Below are positions 6,637 through 7,004 of a stretch of DNA of 7,004 bases, in pieces. The notes beneath the pieces were generated by a model that saw only the letters and a program-made list of their open reading frames with translations, was not told the origin of the DNA and did not search any database. Position 1 is the stretch's first letter; each line of letters opens with the position of its first letter. The position numbers were made by a program, and so were the translations under genes. The stretch is from Prevotellaceae bacterium (GTDB taxonomy: Bacteria > Bacteroidota > Bacteroidia > Bacteroidales > UBA932). The DNA is taken from the NCBI GenBank assembly GCA_031264875.1, contig JAISDK010000030.1, positions 1 to 7,004 of the forward strand, given 5' to 3'.

Positions 6637-7004
6637 TTATTTTTCCAGCTTCAATTCGCTCAAAAGCAACTGATAGACTTCTGGCCACGTTTTTTGGTAC
6701 AAGCCGGTGGATTCGTCGGCAAGCATCCTGTAGGTTTGGGATTCATAATAAACGTCAATGGCTTTTTCCTCCGTCATTCCGCAGTCAATGACAAGCGCTT
6801 TGGTTATGGCTTCGTCAATGTCGTCGATAATTATTGCTGATTTGTCCACTTTTAGCTCAATCATTTGCAGAGCGCCGGCGGTACACAGAGCTATCTGATG
6901 CGTGTACCGGAAAAATTTCAACTCTTCAAGAAAATCGGTTCTGGATACTGCTCCACTCAAGCAGGCATAGATGCGGCGAGTAACATTGTCGTCGGCAACA
7001 GGTC
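6637..7004 (-). CDS. DUF3990-DUF3791 fusion protein, C-terminal part (5' end outside window)
   Basis: On the minus strand the frame is open from the right edge to TAA at 6637-6639 and gives 121 visible residues. A TTG at 6960 could be taken as a start, but the conserved sequence continues upstream of it, so the gene enters from outside. Visible residues 1-52, beginning PVADDNVTRRIYACLSG, look like the C-terminal end of DUF3990 proteins (typically G-x-V-A-N-D-x-V, then a Leu-rich tail and a final beta strand). Residues about 63-121 look like DUF3791: a helical part with GMTEEKAIDVYYES (75-88), then LADESTGLY (94-102) and a C-terminal helix ending in VYQLLLSEL. From memory these two families are usually separate adjacent genes; here they share one frame without a break. 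DUF3990 resembles ADP-ribosyltransferase folds, so a modifying enzyme or toxin with a fused partner is possible but unproven. The catalytic part is not visible. Assignment is by remembered motifs, not a search. Confidence 0.65.
   Translation of the reverse strand, partial: PVADDNVTRRIYACLSGAVSRTDFLEELKFFRYTHQIALCTAGALQMIELKVDKSAIIIDDIDEAITKALVIDCGMTEEKAIDVYYESQTYRMLADESTGLYQKTWPEVYQLLLSELKLEK

Overview
The window looks like Bacteroidota, most likely order Bacteroidales. Four things support this: an N-terminal SusC/RagA-type TonB-linked outer membrane protein, A/T-rich translation starts without Shine-Dalgarno (SD) sequences, promoter-like TAnnTTTG boxes, and a prephenate dehydratase and aminotransferase of the type found side by side in Bacteroidales. 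I cannot name a genus from the sequence.

Layout. (1) Bases 1-1664, minus strand: the first 554 residues of a SusC/RagA-family receptor, running off the left edge. (2) Bases 1665-2369: a long divergent intergenic region with no convincing protein gene but unusual structure. It holds a (TC)20 tract, a perfect 16-bp palindrome, a strong SD in front of a three-codon ORF, a TAnnTTTG box facing each way, and a signal-peptide-like reading frame that is one base out of register at an A9 run. (3) Bases 2370-6560, plus strand: four closely spaced genes, probably one operon. They are pheA (prephenate dehydratase), a class I/II PLP aminotransferase, an LpxL/HtrB-like membrane acyltransferase, and a LolC/LolE-like FtsX-family permease. 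(4) Bases 6637-7004, minus strand: the C-terminal 121 residues of a protein that enters from the right edge. It appears to join the end of a DUF3990 domain to a DUF3791-like domain.

How the genes work together. PheA makes phenylpyruvate from prephenate, and the adjacent aminotransferase is well placed to convert it to phenylalanine or to handle a related aromatic keto acid. The next two genes belong to the envelope: acyl transfer to a lipid acceptor at the inner membrane, and probable lipoprotein release towards the outer membrane. The receptor on the other side would import a nutrient, usually a glycan in this family, with a SusD partner expected beyond the left edge.

The core genes are ordinary. 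The parts that most deserve a second look are the leader region of the SusC-like gene (dinucleotide repeat, palindrome, mini-ORF) and the DUF3990/DUF3791 fusion at the right edge.
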